DNA of 64,000 nt from DATAYA01 sp963754235 (GTDB taxonomy: Bacteria; Pseudomonadota; Alphaproteobacteria; Acetobacterales; Acetobacteraceae). Where the stretch lies: positions 62,001-126,000 of the forward strand of contig CAVWFK010000013.1 in the NCBI GenBank assembly GCA_963754235.1. The letters are read 5' to 3'. Made by a program: the position numbers and the translations under genes. The number at the start of each line of letters is the position of its first letter. The stretch's first letter is position 1. Below are positions 8,843 through 19,397 of the stretch, one piece after another. The notes beneath the pieces are model-generated. The model had not been told where the DNA came from. It did not search any database and was given only the letters and a program-made list of their open reading frames with translations.

Positions 8843-8896
8843 CTGCCCGGACATCATCCGGGCGAGGGCGCGGGCGGCATCTGCACCGTGCAGTGA
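8843..8896 (+). repeat. Direct repeat copy B: relic of a cytochrome c gene 3' end
   Basis: Reads LPGHHPGEGAGGICTVQ and stop, matching the true C-terminus of the upstream cytochrome gene. No gene body precedes it; instead the vapBC pair sits between the copies. It is either the tail of a lost tandem paralogue or a duplication made when vapBC entered. Confidence 0.85.
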
Positions 8897-8899
8897 GGC

Positions 8900-9838
8900 T
8901 CAGCCCGGGAACGCCGAGGCGAGGGCACGGTCGAGCCAGCCGAGATCGTCCCCGTGCGGGAACCACGCCGCGCGGGCTTGCGCGAGGTCAGAACCGTCGC
9001 GTGGAAATTCGATCCCCGCCGGCAGGACGGAGGCAAGCCGCACCGGCGCGCAGCGCGGATAGTCGCGCACCCGCCAGGCCGGGTCGTGGGTCGGGAAGAA
9101 GGCGAGGCAGGGGACGTCGAAGGCGTCGGCCAAGTGCACCATCGCGCTGTCGGTCGCGACCATCCAGTCGGCGGCGGCGACCAGCGCGCATAGTGCGGCG
9201 AACGTGCCGGAGGTCGGCCGCGACCGGACGCGCCCGGCGAGGCCGGGCGGCACCACGCCTTGCGTGATGATGCGACGGCCGCGCGCGACCTCGCCGCAGA
9301 AGGCGCAGATGCGCGCGTGGATCTCGGGCGGCATCGCGCGCAGCGGGCCCGCCGCGCGCGGGCAGATCAGGATCACGCGCACGCCCTCCGGGTCGGGCGC
9401 TTTCATCCGGCGCGCGAGCCAAGTCCGGCGCGCGAGCCAAGTGTTGCGCCGCCGCTCGGGCGCGATCGAAGCCGGATCGACGCCGAGGCGGACGAAGAAG
9501 AAGTCGATCATGCTGGTGGCGAGAAAGCCGGCGTCATAGGCGAAGTCGCGCAGGTCGATGACACCACCGAATCGGCGTGCGGCCGGAACGTCCTGCTCGC
9601 GCGTGACATACCGCCACGGGAGCGGCCGCACCGCGGCGAAGTCCGCGGCACGATAGAGCGCACGCAGCGCCGGCGGCAGGCCGGGCAGGCGGAACAGCAC
9701 CGGGGAGGGCGGGACCGCGCCCTCCTCCAGCGCGACCGACAGCGCTTGCAGTCCGATGATGCCGTCGCCGAGCGTACGGCCGAAGCCGTTCAGAATCGCG
9801 GTGCGATGCGTGTCGGTCTCGCCCATGCAGCCGATCAC
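8900..9838 (-). CDS. Glycosyltransferase family 9-like protein
   Basis: A 312-residue protein related to GT9/heptosyltransferases, which transfer sugars from nucleotide donors in the cytosol. The N-terminus NGFGRTLGDGIIGLQALSVAL replaces the usual GDxI loop region, and the C-terminal half has the GT9-type donor motif DWMVATDSAMVHLADAF followed by a Pro/Phe-rich strand. An 18-bp perfect tandem duplication (9407-9442) doubles TWLARR in the middle of the protein. The start may be four codons later (MGETDTHR). Acceptor unknown. Its stop lies three bases beyond repeat copy B. Confidence 0.65.
   Translation of the reverse strand: MIGCMGETDTHRTAILNGFGRTLGDGIIGLQALSVALEEGAVPPSPVLFRLPGLPPALRALYRAADFAAVRPLPWRYVTREQDVPAARRFGGVIDLRDFAYDAGFLATSMIDFFFVRLGVDPASIAPERRRNTWLARRTWLARRMKAPDPEGVRVILICPRAAGPLRAMPPEIHARICAFCGEVARGRRIITQGVVPPGLAGRVRSRPTSGTFAALCALVAAADWMVATDSAMVHLADAFDVPCLAFFPTHDPAWRVRDYPRCAPVRLASVLPAGIEFPRDGSDLAQARAAWFPHGDDLGWLDRALASAFPG
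9407..9442. repeat. 18-bp perfect tandem duplication inside a coding region
   Basis: CCGGCGCGCGAGCCAAGT occurs twice without spacing, adding six residues (WLARRT) in frame to the GT9-like protein. Confidence 0.9.
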
Positions 9839-9917
9839 AGGCGAGAATGGATTGCAGTTGCAACCAGCAATTCGAGTTCGCGGACCTTGTCTGCGTGTTT
9901 GCCGTGCGCTACCTTCG

Positions 9918-9939
9918 TGTAGTAAACTGATCGCCTACA
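9918..9939. promoter_or_regulatory. Short inverted repeat upstream of the second toxin-antitoxin pair
   Basis: TGTAG and CTACA flank twelve bases, 14 bases before the antitoxin ATG. It may be part of an autoregulatory operator; arms of only five bases make this weak. Confidence 0.3.
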
Positions 9940-9952
9940 AGGGTGTACCGTC

Positions 9953-10195
9953 ATGAGTGTACCTATCTCAATTCGCTTGGACGAAGGCGTGCGCGACGAG
10001 TTGGAGGCGCAGGCTCGGGCGCGCGGCATTGGATTATCAACGCTGGTGCGTGATCTCGCGACCGAGGCCGCCCGCAAGGCACGGCGGGCCCGCATCCGCG
10101 AGGCCAGCGCGGCGATCGGCACCCATGTCGCGACTTCGGCGGCAGGAAAGGCATTCTACGAGGAGTGGGGGACGCCGCGCGCCGATGGCGGCTAA
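9953..10195 (+). CDS. CopG-like ribbon-helix-helix antitoxin
   Basis: An 80-residue protein beginning MSVPISIRLDEGVRDELEAQ, the beta strand and first helix of an Arc/CopG fold, followed by the second helix GLSTLVRDLATEA. The C-terminal tail (KAFYEEWGTP) is the presumed toxin-neutralising part. It overlaps the downstream PemK/MazF-like gene by 11 bases, the usual order of antitoxin then toxin. It probably represses its own promoter. Confidence 0.8.
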   Translation: MSVPISIRLDEGVRDELEAQARARGIGLSTLVRDLATEAARKARRARIREASAAIGTHVATSAAGKAFYEEWGTPRADGG

Positions 10196-10562
10196 GAGTG
10201 CCCCGCTTGCCCTGCTCGGCGGCCAAATCGTTTTGGCAGACTGGCGCGGCGATGCCATGCCCCGCGAGCCGGACAAGCGACGCTCGGCTGTGGTCGTGGA
10301 GGATGACGGGTTGTTCGCCCCGGAGTACCCGAATGCCATCCTGGTGCCTCTGACCGAGGATGGGACGCTTGCCATTCCCGATCTATCCGTCGCGATTGCG
10401 CCGACCGCGGAGAATGGCTGCAGCAAGCCTTGCTGGGCGGTGTCGCATCTGGTCGCCACGACTTCCAAGGCGCGCCTGCGCGCGACCCAGTCGCACATCA
10501 CGCCGGACCAACTCACCGCCATCCGCCGCCAGATCGCCCTCGCCGCTGGCGTCGAAGGCTAG
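10185..10562 (+). CDS. PemK/MazF-like toxin
   Basis: A 125-residue protein starting at an ATG inside the end of the antitoxin gene. Features of the PemK/MazF beta-barrel are visible: GQIVLADWRGDA near residue 13, KRRSAVVVEDDGLF near 31, NAILVPLTEDGT near 50 and a C-terminal helix that ends in LTAIRRQIALAAG. Such toxins cleave mRNA at short sequences. No second-strand feature contradicts it; the assignment rests on these motifs, size and pairing. Confidence 0.78.
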   Translation: MAAKSAPLALLGGQIVLADWRGDAMPREPDKRRSAVVVEDDGLFAPEYPNAILVPLTEDGTLAIPDLSVAIAPTAENGCSKPCWAVSHLVATTSKARLRATQSHITPDQLTAIRRQIALAAGVEG

Positions 10563-10832
10563 AAACCGCGGTCACGAACACCCCGGGCGGGGAGCACCGA
10601 GAAAGTCTCGCTTAGTTTCATTGACGGAGATGGTGAGATATGTTATAGGTGATATCAAAAGCCAGCTGCCTGGACGGGCTCGACCCCGCTGCCACGCGGG
10701 ATGCCGAGCGACGCGGCAAGGGGATTGACTGAATGAGAGACAGGCACGGGTGGTTTGTGGGGCCGCAGAGGGAGATGGGACGGCGGCCGCATCCCGGGCG
10801 AGACCCGGGGCCGCCACCCATCCGCTGCGGCG

Positions 10833-10955
10833 AGCCCGATAAAACCCTGTTCTCAGGCGTCGGCGACCTGATCCAGCCCTGTTCTCAGGCGGGCGGCGAG
10901 CCTGATTCCAGCCTGCCGCCACCCTGATCCAGCCCTGTTCCCAAGCGGCGCCGCT
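10833..10955. repeat. Degenerate ~33-bp tandem repeats
   Basis: Units containing CCCTGTTCTCAGGCG and CTGATCCAGCCCTGTTC recur three to four times with point changes and one shortened unit. No coding role is seen. Confidence 0.55.
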
Positions 10956-11049
10956 CAACTCCCTCTCCGGCCCCAGGCTTGAGCCGTTCGCGGTCACTGC
11001 GCGAAGGAATGTGTGATTAACGACCCCGAGTTCAGCGAAGTTAAGGGTT

Positions 11050-11091
11050 CCAAGGGCGAATGCCCTTGGCGGGGTTCGGCGCGGAGCCCCG
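11050..11091. repeat. Two adjacent hairpins, REP-like element
   Basis: CCAAGGGC-GAAT-GCCCTTGG (11,050-11,069) is a perfect 8-base stem. Directly after it, CGGGGTTC...GAGCCCCG forms a second stem with one wobble pair. Paired hairpins of this style are common intergenic repeats in alphaproteobacteria; family membership here is an inference. Confidence 0.5.
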
Positions 11092-11152
11092 ACCTTGCTT
11101 CCTCAATCCGCCGCATCCTGTTATCCCGCCGCACGGCGGGGGAGAGCGGATC

Positions 11153-11611
11153 ATGGGCCTGCGCGAGCAGTTCGGCGAACAGCTCAAGGCCGCGATGAAG
11201 GCGCGCGACTCAGCACGCACCTCGACTCTGCGGATGATCCTCGCGCGGCTGAAGGATACCGACATCGCCGCCCGGCCGAAGGGCACGGCTCAGGTGGGCG
11301 AGCAGGAGATCGCGGCGATGCTGCGCGGCATGGTCAAGTCGCGCACCGAGTTGGTGGCGCTGTATCGCCAGGGCAACCGCCCTGATCTCGTCGCCAAGGA
11401 GGAGGCGGAGATCGCGGTCATCGAGAGCTTCCTGCCGCGGCCGATGGACGACGCGGCGCTGGCGGCGGCCGTCGATGCCGCGATCGCCGAAACTGGCGCC
11501 GGTTCGCAGAAGGAGATGGGCCGCGTGATGGCCGCGCTGAAGGCGCGGCATGGGGCAGCGCTCGATCTCGGCCGGGCCGGGCCGCTGGTGAAAGCGCGGC
11601 TCGCGGGCTGA
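11153..11611 (+). CDS. GatB/YqeY domain protein
   Basis: A 152-residue YqeY-family protein: MGLREQFGEQLKAAMKARD at the start, STLRMILARLKD near residue 23, and ESFLPRPMDD near 95 are family hallmarks. YqeY resembles the tail domain of the GatB amidotransferase subunit; its precise role is unknown. A GGGGGAGAG ribosome site precedes the ATG. It lies four bases before dnaG, the standard yqeY-dnaG-rpoD arrangement of this group. Confidence 0.92.
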   Translation: MGLREQFGEQLKAAMKARDSARTSTLRMILARLKDTDIAARPKGTAQVGEQEIAAMLRGMVKSRTELVALYRQGNRPDLVAKEEAEIAVIESFLPRPMDDAALAAAVDAAIAETGAGSQKEMGRVMAALKARHGAALDLGRAGPLVKARLAG

Positions 11612-11615
11612 GGCG

Positions 11616-13409
11616 ATGGCGCTTCCGGCCGGCTTCCTCGACGAGCTGCGCGCGCGCACGCCGCTCGCGGCGCTGGTGGGGCGGCGGGTGAAGCTGATCC
11701 GGTCGGGGCGGAACTGGACCGGCTGCTGCCCCTTCCACAACGAGAAGACGCCCAGCTTTTACGTCTATGACGACCATTTCCACTGCTTCGGCTGTGGCGC
11801 GCACGGCGACGCCGTGAGCTTCGTGATGCAGGCGCAGGGGGCGGCCTTCATCGAGGCGGTCGGGATGCTCGCCGCCGAGGCCGGGCTTGAGGTGCCCAGG
11901 CCCACCCCCGAGGCCGCCGCCGCCGAGCAGCACCGCGCCGATCTTCATGCCGTGCTCGATGCGGCCGCCGCCAGCTTCCAGCGCCGCCTGTTCCTGCCAG
12001 AGGGGGCGGCGGCGCTCGCCTATCTGCGCGGGCGGGGCCTCGCTGACGCGACGATCCGGCGCTTCGGTCTCGGCTGGTCGGGTGAGGGACGCGGCGCGCT
12101 CGCCTCCGAGCTTGGACGATCGGGGATCGCGCCCGAGCAGCTTGAGGAAGCCGGCCTGCTGCGCGCGGCCGAGCCAGGCCAGCCGGCGCGCGAGTTCTTT
12201 TTCCAGCGTGTGATGTTCCCGATCCGCGATCGCCGGGGCCGCACGATCAGTTTCGGCGGCCGCACGCTGGGCGAGGGGCAGCCCAAATACCTCAACGGCC
12301 CCGAGACGCCGGTCTTCGCCAAGCGCCGCACGCTCTATGCGTTCGACTTCGCCCGCGAGGCGGTGCGCCAGGGGGCGCCGGCGGTTGTGGTCGAGGGCTA
12401 CATGGATGTGATCGCGCTGCACCAGGCAGGGTTCGCCGGCGCCGTCGCCCCCCTCGGCACGGCGCTGACGGCCGAGCAGCTCGACGCGCTGTGGCGGTTG
12501 GCGCCTGCACCGGTGCTCAGTTTCGACGGCGATGCTGCGGGCGGGCGGGCGGCGCTGCGCGCGATGGAGACCGCCTTGCCGCTGCTCGCGCCGGACCGCA
12601 GCCTGCGGATTGCGACGCTGCCGGCGGGGCAAGACCCGGATTCCATGGTGCACGGGGGTGGCCGCGCAGCGTTCGAGGCGCTGCTGCAATCACCCCGCGC
12701 CCTGGATGAGGCGCTGTTTGCCGCTCTGCAAGAGGGGGCGAGCACGACGACCCCCGAAGGCCGTGCCGACCTGCGCCGGAAACTTATCGCGACCGCGGCC
12801 AAGATTGGGGACGGTGTCCTGGCATCGGAGTACCGTCGCGCGCTGCTCGACCGCTACTTCGTCATCTTCGCTCGCCGCGGCAGGCCACCCGTGGCCACGG
12901 CCATCGTACCTCGCCGGCCGCCGCACCCGGCCGAGGCCGAGCGGCAGCGCTGCCTCGCCGCCATCCTGTTGCGCCACCCGGTGCTGCTGCGCGACGTGGC
13001 CGAGGCGTGGGGCCAGCTCGACCTGCCGGCGGCCGCCGCGCGGCTACGAAGCGCCATTCTCGATTGGTTTGACGCCGCCGATCAGCTTGACTCGGCGTCT
13101 CTGCTTGACCACGTGCGGCATTCCGACCTCGCGGACGATGTGGCGCGGGTGCTCTCGGTCGCGCCAATGCCGCTGCCCGGCTGCGCCGCCCCCGCTGCGA
13201 CCCCGGCCGAGGCCGAGGCGGGATGGTGGGAGCTGTTCGGATTGTCGCGGCCCGATCGGCTGGACCAGGAACTTGCGGAGGCCAGGGACGCCTTTGCCGC
13301 CCAGTCGGACGAGCGGCTGCAACGGCGGCTGACTGCGCTCGTCATCGCCCGCAACGCGCTGCGGCGCGGCGAGGCCGAGTCCGAGACAGGTGGCGAGGCG
13401 GGGGCCTGA
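11616..13409 (+). CDS. dnaG: DNA primase
   Basis: A 597-residue replicative primase that lays down RNA primers at the fork. The CHC2 zinc site is complete (Cys38, His41, Cys57, Cys60, within CCPFHNEKTPSF and HCFGCG). The RNA-polymerase core follows, and the TOPRIM domain shows VVVEGYMDVIALHQAGF near residue 258 and FDGDAAGGRAALRAME near 305. The C-terminal region that binds the DnaB helicase is present, and the length is normal for the family. Confidence 0.97.
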   Translation: MALPAGFLDELRARTPLAALVGRRVKLIRSGRNWTGCCPFHNEKTPSFYVYDDHFHCFGCGAHGDAVSFVMQAQGAAFIEAVGMLAAEAGLEVPRPTPEAAAAEQHRADLHAVLDAAAASFQRRLFLPEGAAALAYLRGRGLADATIRRFGLGWSGEGRGALASELGRSGIAPEQLEEAGLLRAAEPGQPAREFFFQRVMFPIRDRRGRTISFGGRTLGEGQPKYLNGPETPVFAKRRTLYAFDFAREAVRQGAPAVVVEGYMDVIALHQAGFAGAVAPLGTALTAEQLDALWRLAPAPVLSFDGDAAGGRAALRAMETALPLLAPDRSLRIATLPAGQDPDSMVHGGGRAAFEALLQSPRALDEALFAALQEGASTTTPEGRADLRRKLIATAAKIGDGVLASEYRRALLDRYFVIFARRGRPPVATAIVPRRPPHPAEAERQRCLAAILLRHPVLLRDVAEAWGQLDLPAAAARLRSAILDWFDAADQLDSASLLDHVRHSDLADDVARVLSVAPMPLPGCAAPAATPAEAEAGWWELFGLSRPDRLDQELAEARDAFAAQSDERLQRRLTALVIARNALRRGEAESETGGEAGA

Positions 13410-13470
13410 GACTGTAACCATATTATAGGGGGCGTCTTTTCGCCCGATAGTTGCGGGAGTACGCTGAGCG

Positions 13471-15432
<1,962 letters not shown>

Positions 15433-15485
15433 GCGCGGCGCCGGCATCGAGGCGGGAGGTGGCCGAGCCGTCGGTCCGGGTCGGT

Positions 15486-16019
15486 GTGACGGTGACGTTC
15501 CTGCGCATGGACCATCCCCCGCTCGCGCCGCCGCTGCCGCTTCCCGCCGATGCGAGCGTGGTGCGCGTGGCGCGGCCGGAGGTCGGGTTCTATCGCTACC
15601 TCTATGATACCGTCGGTGAAGCGTATGTGTGGTGGCTGCGGCGCTCGCTCACGGATGCGGCGCTGGCATCGGTGCTGGCCGATCCGGCGATCGCGGTTCA
15701 CGTGCTCTATCGCGACGGCGCGCCGGCGGGGTTCTTCGAACTGGACGGTCGCGCGGCGCCGGACATGAACCTGAGCTATTTCGGCCTGCTGCCGCACGTG
15801 GTGGGCACCGGCGTGGGCTCGGCGTTCCTGCGTGCCGCCGTCGATGGGGCGTGGCGCGCGAGACCCCGCGCGGTGACGGTGAATACCTGCACCGCGGATC
15901 ATCCGCGCGCCCTGCCCACGTACCTGCGCGCCGGGTTCCGGCCGATCCGCAGCGTGCGAGAGGTGTGGGACGTGCCACTACGGCTGGGGTTGCCGATCCC
16001 GGAGCATCTGCGGGCGTAG
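15486..16019 (+). CDS. GNAT family N-acetyltransferase
   Basis: A 177-residue acetyl-CoA-dependent acyltransferase. The motif-A region is HVVGTGVGSAFLRAAVDGAW, and the C-terminal beta bulge TCTADHPRALPTYLRAGF is characteristic. Substrate unknown. The GTG at 15,486 (VTVTFLRM) is chosen because related proteins keep this lead-in; an ATG seven codons later (15,507) is also possible. Confidence 0.8.
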   Translation: MTVTFLRMDHPPLAPPLPLPADASVVRVARPEVGFYRYLYDTVGEAYVWWLRRSLTDAALASVLADPAIAVHVLYRDGAPAGFFELDGRAAPDMNLSYFGLLPHVVGTGVGSAFLRAAVDGAWRARPRAVTVNTCTADHPRALPTYLRAGFRPIRSVREVWDVPLRLGLPIPEHLRA

Positions 16020-16071
16020 CCGCTTTCCCAGCGAACAGATCTGCCGGGAATAGATCGCCGCCTCTCGCTGT

Positions 16072-16105
16072 CTGCCCGCTGCAGGGCATCCGCCCTGCAA
16101 GGCAG
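16072..16105. promoter_or_regulatory. Bulged hairpin in front of the small lipoprotein gene
   Basis: CTGCC pairs with GGCAG outside a perfect inner stem GCAGGGC-ATCC-GCCCTGC (16,081-16,098). It ends 21 bases before the lipoprotein ATG. It could terminate upstream transcription or shape the 5' leader; no T-run is present. Confidence 0.4.
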
Positions 16106-16126
16106 ATATCACGGCGGAGGGCCGAC

Positions 16127-16306
16127 ATGTCGAAATCGCTCGTCGCCATCATGCTCTGGGCCGCTCTCGCGGCCCTGGTCGCGGGCTGCACGGCGCCGGA
16201 TTCCGGCGGCGCCCGTTCGCCGGCCGCGCTCGCCGGCCAGGATGGTTCGGGCGGCTCCGGCGGTTCGGGCGGCTCCGGTGGCTCGGGTGGCAGCGGGGGA
16301 TACTGA
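16127..16306 (+). CDS. Small lipoprotein with Gly-Gly-Ser repeat tail
   Basis: A 59-residue protein: MSKSLVAIMLWAALAALVAG then Cys20, a clear lipobox (LVAGC), a short linker and a tail of five to six GSG units ending in Tyr. It is predicted to be a membrane-anchored lipoprotein; no homologous function is recognised. GGCGGAGGG 5-13 bases upstream is a good ribosome site. Confidence 0.65.
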   Translation: MSKSLVAIMLWAALAALVAGCTAPDSGGARSPAALAGQDGSGGSGGSGGSGGSGGSGGY

Positions 16307-16616
16307 GAGGCTTCCGGTACCAGGGCCGTGCCACCGCAAAGGGCTGGCCCTGACGCGTACCGACGATGTATGGTCACATTGATCCTTCCGGGCAAAGTGA
16401 CCAAGATGATCGGCAGGGGCCAAAGATGCCCCAACATCTTTTGCTCCTCAACGTCCCGCTAACCAGCCTTGACGGTATAGGCGGCGCCGGAGACCAGCTC
16501 CGGCGCCGTCGCCATTTAGAACCGTCGACCGTTACACGCATGGTAACATCGCTTCCCGCAGGAGCGTACGGGAGGGGCTGCGCCGACGCCGCAGCCGTCC
16601 TATGTTGCGATGCACC
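16307..16616. other. Intergenic region with a strong hairpin
   Basis: No gene is supported. A perfect 10-base stem GGCGCCGGAG-ACCAG-CTCCGGCGCC lies at 16,483-16,507 and may end transcripts from the lipoprotein gene. The remainder is presumably the promoter region of the following acetyltransferase gene. Confidence 0.55.
16483..16507. terminator. Strong GC-rich hairpin, possible terminator
   Basis: Ten perfectly paired bases with a five-base loop, followed by GTCGCCATTTAG. The weak T content downstream makes it a non-canonical terminator. Confidence 0.45.
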
Positions 16617-19170
16617 ATGACCCGACCCCCGCTCGCCTCCGTCGCCCGATTCCGTCCGGAACTGCTGTTCCGGCCGGACACGCTTGCCGTGATCGGCGAC
16701 ACGCCGATCGCGAGCGAGGTGCTCGCGAATATCCGCGCTGGCGGCTTCGCGGGCACGGTGCTGGAGGCACCGGACGCGGCCGCGATCGCGGACCTGCCGC
16801 TCGCCCCTGACTTCGCGGTGGTGGCGAGCGCGCCGGCGGAGGTGGCGGCGGCGCTGGCGGCGCTGGGGGCGCGCGGGACGCGGGCGGCGGTGGTGCCGGG
16901 GCTGGCACCCGATCTCGGGCCAGCCGCGCACGCTGCCGGAGTGCGCGTCTATGGGCCGGGCTCGTTCGGCATCGCGGTGCCGGCGCTGGGGCTGAACGCC
17001 ACGCGCGGACACCTCATCCCGCCGGGCGGGCAGGTGGCGCTGGTCTCGCAATCGGCGGCCTTGTGCCGCGCTGTGCTGGACTGGGCGGAGCCGAACGGGG
17101 TCGGGTTCAGCCACGTGATCGGCGTCGGCGGCAATGCCGATCTCGGCTTCGCGGCAGCGCTGGACTGGCTGGCAGCCGATCCGGGCACCGGCCTCGTGCT
17201 GCTCGATATCCGCCGCATTCGCAATCCGCGCGCCTTCCTCTCGGCCGCTCGCGCCTGCGCCCGGCTGCGCCCGGTGGTGGCGATCCGCGCCGGCGGCCGA
17301 CTGGTCGATGCGGCGGGGGCGGCCGAGGCCACCTTCGCGGCCGCGTTGCGCCGCGCCGGGGTGCTGAGCGTCGCCACGCTGGAGGATCTGCTGGCGGCGG
17401 CCGAGACGCTGACGCGCGCGGCACCCTTGCGGCGCGAAGGGCTGGCGATCGTGACCAACGCCGTCGGCCCGGGCCAGCTTGCTGCCGACGCGGCCCTGCG
17501 CGAGGGAATCGCGCTCGCTGGCCTCTCGACGGCTGGACGCGCGGCGCTGGAGATGGTGCTGCCCGAAGGTGCGGCGGGGCCGGGCCCGGTCTATGCCGGG
17601 CTGGCGCCGCCGCTGCGGCTGGCGGAGGCGGCGGCGATGTTGGCCGGGGCGCCGGAAGTTGGGATCGTGCTGGCCGTTCATGCGCCTGTGGGCGTGCATG
17701 ACCCGGCCACCATCGCGGCCCTCGCCGCCGGGGCGCCGGCGCTGCGGGTTCCGCTCCTGGTCTGCGCGATGGGCGAGAGCACCGGGGCTGGGCATCGTCG
17801 TACGCTTGCGGAGGCCGGCGTGCCGGTGTTCGCCTCGCCCGAGGCGGCGGTGCGCGGCGTACACCATCTGCTCGAGCAGCGCCACGCCCGCGAAGCGGCG
17901 CGCGAGCTGCCGGATGCCGCGGTGCTGGCACTGGCGCCTGATTGCCGCGCGGTGCGCGCGATCCTCGATCGGGCGCGTGCCGCCGCGCGGCGGGAGATCG
18001 GGGCCGCCGAGACGCTGGAGGTGCTCGGTGCCTATGGGCTGCCGATCGTGCCCAGCCGCGTGGCGCAGACGCCGCAGGACGCGGCGGACGCGGCCCGGAT
18101 GCTGGGTTTCCCGGCCGTGGTGAAGCTGCATCGCGACCGGCCGCTGCCGCCGGTTGCGGGCAGCGTGGCGCTCGATCTGGCGGATACCGCCGAGGTAGAG
18201 CGTGCAGCGACGGCGCTGGTGCGGCGGCGCGGTGGCGACGCCAAACTGTTGGTGCAGCGGCAGGTTGGCAGGGCGCGCGTGCTCTCGCTCCGGATCGCCG
18301 ATGACCCGGTATTTGGCCCGGCGATCCGCTTCGGCATTGGCGGCGCGGCCGCACCAGGCGGGGTGCGCATTTGACCTGCTGCCGCTCAATCTGCCGCTCG
18401 CCCACGCTCTGATCGCGCGCAGCGGGGCGGCCGGCGCACTCACGGCCGGCCCGGACCAGCCCGCTGCCGACGAAGCGGCGGTGGCCGAGACGATGGTCCG
18501 GGTGAGCCAGCTGATCGTCGATTTTCCCGAGATCGCGGCATTGGTGATCGATCCGCTGTTCGCCGATGCCGACGGCGTGCTGGCCGGTAACGCCTGGCTC
18601 GGGCTGCGGCCTCGGGGGGAGAGTGCGACACTCGCGATCTCGCCCTATCCGGCGGCGCTGGTGGAGCACGTGGTGCTGGGCGGGGAGGCGCTGACGATCC
18701 GCCCGATCCGCCCCGAGGACGCCGCCGCCCACGCCGCCTTCTTTGCCCGGCTGCCGCCGGAGGACGTACGGCTGCGATTCTTCTCCAGCTTGCGCGAGCT
18801 GGGGGCGGAACAGATCGCGCGACTGACCCAGGTGGATTACGAGCGCGAGCTCGCGCTGATCGCGGTGCGCGAAGCGGACGGCGCGACGGTGGGAGTGGCG
18901 CGGCTGGTGCGCGACGCGAGCGACGCCGACGCGGGCCACGAGGCGGAGTTCGCGGTGTTGGTGCAGCCGGACATGAAGGGGCGCGGGCTGGCGGGCGCGC
19001 TGACGAAGCGGCTACTGGAGTGGGCGCGAGGACGCGGGGTTTCCGAGGTGGTGGGGCAAGTGCTGGCGGAGAATGCACCGATGCTGGCCTTCGTGCGGCG
19101 GCTGGGCTTCACGGTGCGCCATCTGCCGCACGAGGCGGAGGTGGTGGAGGCGCGGCTGGCGCTCGGGTGA
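16617..19170 (+). pseudogene. Pat-type protein lysine acetyltransferase (NDP-forming acyl-CoA synthetase fused to GNAT), frameshifted
   Basis: An 850-residue protein if one G is dropped from the GGGG run at 18,360-18,363. As written, the first frame stops at 18,374 and the rest continues in the next frame to 19,170. Domain order: CoA-binding Rossmann domain (1-130), succinyl-CoA-ligase-like part with GQVALVSQSAALC near 140, ATP-grasp-like part (YGLPIVPSRVAQTPQDAA near 480), then a C-terminal GNAT domain with ERELALIAVREADG and DMKGRGLAGALTKRLLEWA. Pat/PatZ enzymes acetylate acetyl-CoA synthetase and other proteins; the ligase-like part senses rather than catalyses. It is either a real lesion or a homopolymer error. 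Confidence 0.8.
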
Positions 19171-19224
19171 GAGGGCGCGGCTTGCATCGGCGGGTTGCTT
19201 TGCCTAAACGGGGACGCGTCGCGG

Positions 19225-19299
19225 GCGGGCGTAGCTCAGGGGTAGAGCACAACCTTGCCAAGGTTGGGGTCGAGGGTTCGAATCCCTTCGCCCGCTCCA
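19225..19299 (+). tRNA. tRNA-Gly (anticodon GCC)
   Basis: A 75-base gene including encoded CCA. The acceptor stem GCGGGCG pairs with CGCCCGC, the D arm is GTAGCTCAGGGGTAGAGC, the anticodon loop reads CTTGCCAAG (GCC) and the T arm GAGGGTTCGAATCCCTT is intact. Its last 49 bases are the left attachment repeat of the integrated element. Confidence 0.97.
19251..19299 (+). repeat. attL-type core repeat (within tRNA-Gly)
   Basis: 49 bases from the anticodon stem to CCA, identical to 38,325-38,373. The flanks differ at both ends. Confidence 0.95.
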
Positions 19300-19346
19300 A
19301 CGAAATCAAGCGCTTAGCAGAGATCTGCGAGGCCGCCCGGATTGCG

Positions 19347-19366
19347 TAGCAAGCACATAGCAAGCA
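19347..19366 (+). repeat. Left arm-type integrase site candidate
   Basis: TAGCAAGC-ACA-TAGCAAGC followed by A. It matches the right-end site at 38,190-38,209 at 19 of 20 positions in the same orientation and lies 48 bases inside the left core. Confidence 0.6.
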
Positions 19367-19397
19367 ACTCGCGCTGGAAACTGTCCCGCGGTCGGGT

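Larger units (their letters stand above)
10563..11152. other. 590-base intergenic stretch with degenerate repeats and hairpins
   Basis: No supported gene. It holds a run of about 33-base imperfect repeats (10,833-10,955) built on CTGATCCAGCCCTGTTC, then the paired hairpins at 11,050-11,091, then a CCCGCCG/CGGCGGG hairpin just before the yqeY ribosome site. Confidence 0.6.

Noticed and set aside
15649..16437. Reverse-strand frame with a poly-Pro-Glu run opposite the small lipoprotein
   Set aside because: The Pro-Glu run is only the complement of the Gly-Ser repeat codons; no family features.
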